Made by a program: the position numbers and the translations under genes. A stretch of DNA of 64,000 nucleotides from Dactylosporangium siamense (GTDB taxonomy: Bacteria > Actinomycetota > Actinomycetes > Mycobacteriales > Micromonosporaceae), in contig NZ_BONQ01000108.1 of assembly GCF_016862795.1 (NCBI RefSeq), positions 1-64,000 of the forward strand. Direction: 5' to 3'. The stretch's first letter is position 1. Each line of letters opens with the position of its first letter. The notes beneath the pieces were generated by a model. It was given only the letters and a program-made list of their open reading frames with translations, was not told the origin of the DNA and did not search any database. Positions 59,909 through 64,000 of the stretch are shown here, in pieces.

Positions 59909-60955
59909 TCAACCCGTCCGCAGGACCGCGGCGGTGACGGCCCGGCGCAGGTCGGCGCGGCCGAGCAGGTCGGTGTTGTCGACGTACTGGTCGACGCCGC
60001 CGACCGGAGGCAGCGCCGCGACGGCCGGGTCGGTGACGGCGGCGCTCAGCGCGGCGGCGAACCGCCCGGCGTCGATCACCGGGTAGGGCCGGTCGAAGTA
60101 CGGCCGGCGGGTCGCGTCCACGGCCGCGGACAGCCCGAGGCTGTTCTGCCGGCGTCCCGCGTCCTCGTACGCGCCGCACAGGTCGTCCACGTCCAGCGGC
60201 CCCGGCAGCGAGCTGAACGCGGTGCCGAGCCATTTGCTGTACGGCGGCCACCGCCGCTCCTGCAGCAGCCGCAGCCGCATCACGTGCCGGGCGAGCCGCG
60301 CCGCGACGACCCGCCCGCCGAGCGTGTCGCCGGCCTCGGCCGCCCGGCCGGGGAACGCCTCCTCCTGCGCGATGTGGGTCCACTGCGCGGCCAGCACGTA
60401 CCGCCACAGGTCGGGCGGGTACCAGGCGACCGCCGCCCGCAACGCCGTCAGGTCCCCGGTGTCGTCGTGGTACACGGCGCCGCCGGCCGTCTCCGCGAAC
60501 GTCTGCGTCGGGGTGGCGAGCCAGTCCAGCAGCGACCCGGTGAACGGCGCCCCGAACTGCCCGACGGTCCAGTCGGCGACGGTGGTGACGTCGACGCGGT
60601 GCGCGACCGGCCCGTCGGTCGCGGTCATCACCCGGACCCGCGCGTCCTCGGGTGTGAAGTGCGTCGGCCAGCCCAGCACGTGTTTCGGTAGCCTCGCCCG
60701 CAGCAGCGCGTCGATCCCGGCGGCGTGCCGGGCGTGATCGGCGGGGTCGAGGAACAGGGTGAGCCGCGGCCCCCAGTCGTGGTCGGTGGAGCGGGGACCG
60801 TCGTAGCCGAGGACCTCCGACCCGGCGCCGATGCGGGCGGCGGCGTGCGGCAGCCCCGGGTACACGTCGTCCAGCAGCGGCCGGACCGCGTCGCGGTAGA
60901 ACACCCCGCACAGCTCAAGCCCCGGCACGAAGACCGGGGCCGGATCGGGGGTCAC
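59909..60955 (-). CDS. DUF4037 protein with nucleotidyltransferase fold
   Basis: A 348-residue protein. Near the N-terminus AAARIGAGSEVLGYDGPRST followed by DHDWGPRLTLF is a nucleotidyltransferase signature (Gly-Ser with Asp and DHD acidic residues). The rest is helical (DUF4037-type) with WYPPDLWRYVLAAQWTHIAQ. Relatives include aminoglycoside/nucleotide transferase-like proteins; activity is unproven. The GTG overlaps the preceding stop (60952-60955). Forms a coupled set with the uridine-kinase-like gene. Confidence 0.78.
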   Translation of the reverse strand: MTPDPAPVFVPGLELCGVFYRDAVRPLLDDVYPGLPHAAARIGAGSEVLGYDGPRSTDHDWGPRLTLFLDPADHARHAAGIDALLRARLPKHVLGWPTHFTPEDARVRVMTATDGPVAHRVDVTTVADWTVGQFGAPFTGSLLDWLATPTQTFAETAGGAVYHDDTGDLTALRAAVAWYPPDLWRYVLAAQWTHIAQEEAFPGRAAEAGDTLGGRVVAARLARHVMRLRLLQERRWPPYSKWLGTAFSSLPGPLDVDDLCGAYEDAGRRQNSLGLSAAVDATRRPYFDRPYPVIDAGRFAAALSAAVTDPAVAALPPVGGVDQYVDNTDLLGRADLRRAVTAAVLRTG

Positions 60956-61566
60956 AGTACGACCGCTGGGTGGCGGGGGTCGTCGGCGCGCACGACGACG
61001 TCGGCGATGTCCTGGGGCAGCACCTCATTGTCGTACCGCTGGAACGCCGGCAACGTCCACTGCATTTCGGCCGGGGTGCGGCGGGCGAGCGCCGCCGGGG
61101 ACTGCGTGAGGTGGACGGTGACGTCGAAGTCGAGACCGGCGCCGAGCAGCATCGTGCCGGACACGACGACCACGGCACCGGCCGGCAGGTCCAGGTAGGC
61201 GGCGCGGGTGGCCCGGTCGGTGACCGGGTCCCGCAGCGACGGCAGGACCCGTCCGGTGCCGCCGGTCGCCGCCGGTCGCAGGACCTCCCGGGTGATCGCC
61301 CGCAGGTCCAGCCAGTCCTCGTAGTACGCGTCAGGGTTGGTGCGGCCACGCTCCAGCCGCAGCGACGCCTGCCGCAGGAACCCGCCGGCGGGGATGTGCA
61401 CGGCGTGCCCACCGTCGGCGTGGACCTGCTCGACGACCCGGGCGGCGAGGACGTCACCGCCGGCGGTCGGTGCACCGTCGACGGCGACCCGGGTCGCGTG
61501 GACCTTCCCGACCCGGGCGGCGATGTCGGCGGCGAGCCCGCCGACGGTCACGGGACGGGCCTTCAC
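60952..61566 (-). CDS. Uridine-kinase-like protein with eroded P-loop
   Basis: A 204-residue protein in the uridine kinase/phosphoribulokinase fold. The expected GxxGxGKT loop reads VAVDGAPTAGGDVLAARVVE (about residues 27-46), lacking the invariant Gly-Lys-Ser/Thr. Later features remain: HIPAGGFLRQ (normally DxF) and YEDWLDLRAITREVLRP plus VVVVSGTMLLGAGLDFD. It may have lost kinase activity and act as a binding protein. GTG start overlaps the FxsA stop (61563-61566). Confidence 0.8.
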   Translation of the reverse strand: MKARPVTVGGLAADIAARVGKVHATRVAVDGAPTAGGDVLAARVVEQVHADGGHAVHIPAGGFLRQASLRLERGRTNPDAYYEDWLDLRAITREVLRPAATGGTGRVLPSLRDPVTDRATRAAYLDLPAGAVVVVSGTMLLGAGLDFDVTVHLTQSPAALARRTPAEMQWTLPAFQRYDNEVLPQDIADVVVRADDPRHPAVVL

Positions 61567-62114
61567 GCGTTGTGGTGCCGGTGCTGCGGGTCGATCACGT
61601 CGCCTTCGATGACCTCACCCTGCAGGACCTCGCCGCTGCCGGGCTGGTGCGGGACCTGGCCCGGGTCGGTGCGGGAGTCGGTGTGCGGGTCGGCGCGGGT
61701 CGCCTTGACGACCCTGGGACCGAACAGGTCCCCGGCCGCGGCGGCGGAGATCCGCGCCTCGGTGGCCCGGCGGACCTGCCGCCCCGCGAACGCCCGCACC
61801 GGCGGGATGAGCAGCAGCAGCCCGGCCGCGTCGGTGACGAACCCGGGGGCGAGCAGCAGCAGCGCCCCGGTGAGCCCGGCGACGCCGGTGCCGGCGTCAC
61901 CGCCGGGTGGGCGGCCTTCGCTGACCGCGGCCCGCAGCCGCTGCCACGCCCGGATCCCCTCGCGTTTGGCGAGGATCCCGCCGAGGATCGTGGTGCCGAT
62001 CCCGGCCAGGACCGCCCACCACCAGCCGATCGCGTGCGCGACCAGCACGAACACGGTGATCTCGACGATCACCAGCAGCAGCGCGCCGGCGGCGGCGAAT
62101 CCCAGGGTCCGCAT
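61563..62114 (-). CDS. FxsA-family membrane protein
   Basis: A 183-residue membrane protein: LLLVIVEITVFVLVAHAIGW, then AVLAGIGTTILGGILAKREG and TGALLLLAPGFVTDAAGLLL, the FxsA (suppressor of F exclusion) core. The C-terminal 60 residues are a charged cytosolic tail (QGEVIEGDVIDPQHRHH). Function in actinobacteria unknown. GAGGAG precedes the ATG. Confidence 0.88.
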   Translation of the reverse strand: MRTLGFAAAGALLLVIVEITVFVLVAHAIGWWWAVLAGIGTTILGGILAKREGIRAWQRLRAAVSEGRPPGGDAGTGVAGLTGALLLLAPGFVTDAAGLLLLIPPVRAFAGRQVRRATEARISAAAAGDLFGPRVVKATRADPHTDSRTDPGQVPHQPGSGEVLQGEVIEGDVIDPQHRHHNA

Positions 62115-62126
62115 GACAGTTGCTCC

Positions 62127-62951
62127 TCAGCCGCTCTGCCGGGCGTCGGCTCGGGCGTCCCGGGAATCCCTGGGTCCGCCGCCGGCGACGCCGCGGCGCA
62201 GCGCCTCCCACCGCGCCGACGCACCCCACACGGTGACCCGCCACAACGCTTCCCGCACGATCGACGAGCTCATCTTCGAATGCCCGCGTTGCCGTTCGGC
62301 GAACGTGATCGGGACCTCCTGGACCCGGAACCCGTTGCGGAACGACCGCCACGCGAGGTCGACCTGGAAGCAGTACCCCTGCGACGCGATCGACTCGATG
62401 TCAATCTTGCTGAGGACCGGGATCCGGTACGCCCGGTAGCCGCCGGTCGCGTCGCGGAACGGCATCCCCAACGCGATCCGCACGTACAGGTTGCCGCTGC
62501 GGGAGATCAGGTGCCGGTGCAACGGCCACCCGACGGTCTTGCCGCCCTTGACGTAGCGGGAGCCGAGCACGACGTCGGCCTCGCCGAGCGCGTCCAGCAG
62601 CCGCGGCAGCTCCTCGGGCGCGTGGGACCCGTCGGCGTCCATCTCCACGACCGCGTCGTAGTCGTGTTCGGTGCCCCACGCGAACCCGGCCAGGTACGCC
62701 GCGCCGAGCCCCTGTTTCCCGGGCCGGTGCAGCACGTGCACGGCCGGGTCGTCGGCGGCGAGCTCGTCGGCGATCCGCCCGGTGCCGTCGGGGCTGTTGT
62801 CGTCGGCGATGAGCACGTCGACGGCCGGGGTCGCGGCGCGGACCCGGGCCACGATCGGCCGCAGGTTGTCGGCCTCGTTGTAGGTGGGGATGATGACGAG
62901 GACCCTGCCGACCCCGGGGTACTGGTTCACGCCTCGGTCGGTTGCGCTCAC
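62127..62951 (-). CDS. ppm1: Polyprenol monophosphomannose synthase Ppm1 (catalytic domain)
   Basis: A 274-residue GT2 enzyme. VLVIIPTYNEADNLRPIVAR starts the nucleotide site, followed by DVLIADDNSPDGTG, VVEMDADGSHAPEELPRLLD (DxD metal site) and VLGSRYVKGGKTVGWPLHRH, typical of dolichol-phosphate mannose synthases. It transfers mannose from GDP-mannose to polyprenol phosphate for lipoglycans and protein O-mannosylation. The start overlaps lnt (62948-62951). In mycobacteria the two activities are fused, here they are separate. Confidence 0.93.
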   Translation of the reverse strand: MSATDRGVNQYPGVGRVLVIIPTYNEADNLRPIVARVRAATPAVDVLIADDNSPDGTGRIADELAADDPAVHVLHRPGKQGLGAAYLAGFAWGTEHDYDAVVEMDADGSHAPEELPRLLDALGEADVVLGSRYVKGGKTVGWPLHRHLISRSGNLYVRIALGMPFRDATGGYRAYRIPVLSKIDIESIASQGYCFQVDLAWRSFRNGFRVQEVPITFAERQRGHSKMSSSIVREALWRVTVWGASARWEALRRGVAGGGPRDSRDARADARQSG

Positions 62952-64000
62952 ACGTCCTCCTCGGTTGGGTGCTGCCGGTTGCGCCGGCGGACCGCGGCGG
63001 CGGCCACCACAGCGGCAATACCCAGCATCACGATCACATACTCGGGACCGGCGCCGACCCTCGTCGCCAGCGTACGGGCCGACCCGAGGTGCAGTTCGGC
63101 GACGATGACGGCGGCCTCGTTGAACTTCGTCTCCTGCCGGGTCCGGCCGGCGGCGTCGGCGAACGCGGAGATCCCGACGGTCGAGGCCATCAACGCGTCC
63201 CGGCCGTGTTCGACGGCCCGCAGCCGCACCATCGCCAGCTGCTGCCGCGCCTCGGCCTCGTCGAACGTCGCGTTGTTCGTCTGCACCGCGAGCAGCTGCG
63301 CGCCGCCGGTGACGGTGTCGCGGACGAGCCCGTCGTAGGCGACCTCGAAGCAGATGACGTCACCGACGGTTGCCGGCCCGACCCGCAGCACCCCGGGCGT
63401 GTCACCGGGGGTCATGTCGGAGACCCGGTCGACCTCTTTCGACACGATCCGGGCGATGTCCCGCAGCGGCATCGTCTCCGCGAACGGCACCGGGTGCCGT
63501 TTCGTGTACCGCGCCGACACCCCGCCCTGCCGGGCGTTGCCGTCGGCGTCGACGTCGGGTTCCCAGACGAGCCCGGCGTTCTCGACCCCGACGGCGGGGT
63601 CGGTGAGGACCGCACCGACGAGGATCGGCACACCGACGGCGCGGGCGGCGGTCGCGATCGCCGCGGCCGCGTCGGCGTTGCGCAGCGGGTCGATGTCGGA
63701 GGAGTTCTCCGGCCACACCACCAGGTCCGGCCGGCGCGCGCCCTCCTGGGTGACCTTGCGGCCGAGTTCGACGGTGGCCCGCACGTGGTTGTCCAGGACG
63801 GCGCGGCGCTGTTCGTTGAAGTCCAGCCCGAGCCGCGGCACGTTGCCCTGCACGACGGCGACGTACACGCCCTTGCCGGCCGGCTGCTGCAACGGGATCA
63901 GCAGCGCCCCGGCGACGACCACGAACGCCCCGGCGACGGCGGCGGCGGATCTCACCCCCGGATTCCACCCGGGGGTGACAGCGCCCGCCGCGGCCGGTCG
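62948..64000 (-). CDS. lnt: Apolipoprotein N-acyltransferase (partial, runs off the window)
   Basis: At least 350 residues of the C-terminal part. The nitrilase-like catalytic triad is visible: Glu in VVWPENSSDIDPL, Lys in RYTKRHPVPFAE, Cys in VGDVICFEVAYDG. A final helix EYVIVMLGIAAVVAAAA ends the protein. The open frame continues to 64000 without a start, and the N-terminal membrane helices lie outside. It N-acylates the lipid-modified Cys of lipoproteins and is coupled to ppm1. Confidence 0.92.
   Translation of the reverse strand, partial: RPAAAGAVTPGWNPGVRSAAAVAGAFVVVAGALLIPLQQPAGKGVYVAVVQGNVPRLGLDFNEQRRAVLDNHVRATVELGRKVTQEGARRPDLVVWPENSSDIDPLRNADAAAAIATAARAVGVPILVGAVLTDPAVGVENAGLVWEPDVDADGNARQGGVSARYTKRHPVPFAETMPLRDIARIVSKEVDRVSDMTPGDTPGVLRVGPATVGDVICFEVAYDGLVRDTVTGGAQLLAVQTNNATFDEAEARQQLAMVRLRAVEHGRDALMASTVGISAFADAAGRTRQETKFNEAAVIVAELHLGSARTLATRVGAGPEYVIVMLGIAAVVAAAAVRRRNRQHPTEEDV

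Overview
The window is very GC-rich chromosomal DNA with GTG and TTG starts, many ATGA/GTGA stop-start overlaps and many probable leaderless genes. RbpA, Ppm1, MurJ, HelD, a GlnR-type box and a SigR-type promoter all point to an actinomycete. A Micromonospora/Actinoplanes-like or Streptomyces-like soil organism is likely; the genus is inference. About 65 genes are supported. No rRNA, tRNA, CRISPR array or intact mobile element was seen.

Layout. 0-4.3 kb: a 13-bp tandem repeat, murJ, a repeat-filled non-coding stretch, a DUF protein and a vapBC-like pair. 4.4-7.0 kb: two divergent orphans and a transglutaminase-like protein. 7.0-7.8 kb: a decayed patch with remnants of a Tn3-type transposase and a RibD/DHFR-type reductase. 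7.8-18.4 kb: an ECF sigma factor with a SnoaL-like tail, a VOC protein, an erythromycin-esterase-like enzyme, a methyltransferase, HelD, a drug-type ABC exporter divergent from a phosphotransferase, and a MarR/MFS efflux operon. 18.5-23.6 kb: a membrane-embedded Hsp70-like ATPase facing an eight-repeat LPVTG surface protein. 23.7-30.8 kb: hydrolase, fatty acid beta-oxidation (FadB, FadA), a CoA-transferase/racemase and a TetR/SnoaL pair. 30.7-36 kb: Na+/H+ antiporter, TetR, methyltransferase and a DUF1579/DGPF/ECF sigma set. 36.1-40.7 kb: a tightly overlapped nirBD operon behind a GlnR-like box. 40.7-47.9 kb: NUDIX, a second copy of the methyltransferase, PadR with two DUF1048 proteins, a HEAT/MerR pair, SDRs, GNAT, MerR and PPOX. 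47.9-53.2 kb: a rifampicin-monooxygenase-like gene with a rifamycin-associated element (RAE), DinB, gene remnants, an APH-like kinase and a P-loop kinase. 53.4-58.7 kb: a coiled-coil zinc-finger protein, RbpA, pentapeptide, STAS and MFS proteins, and a Gly-rich secreted protein. 58.8-64.0 kb: an overlapped cluster (GNAT, nucleotidyltransferase-like, a uridine-kinase-like protein with an eroded P-loop, FxsA) followed by ppm1 and lnt, which runs off the right edge.

How the genes work together. The clearest theme is RNA polymerase protection and antibiotic defence. Rox-like (with RAE), HelD and RbpA all touch RNA polymerase or rifamycins, and there are several efflux systems, two APH-like kinases and an Ere-like enzyme around them. 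A second theme is local one-component regulation. TetR, MarR, PadR and MerR genes each sit next to their likely targets, and readable dyads overlap the predicted promoters. Cell-envelope genes (murJ, lnt/ppm1, LPVTG protein, FxsA) and nitrogen assimilation (nirBD) make up the core part.
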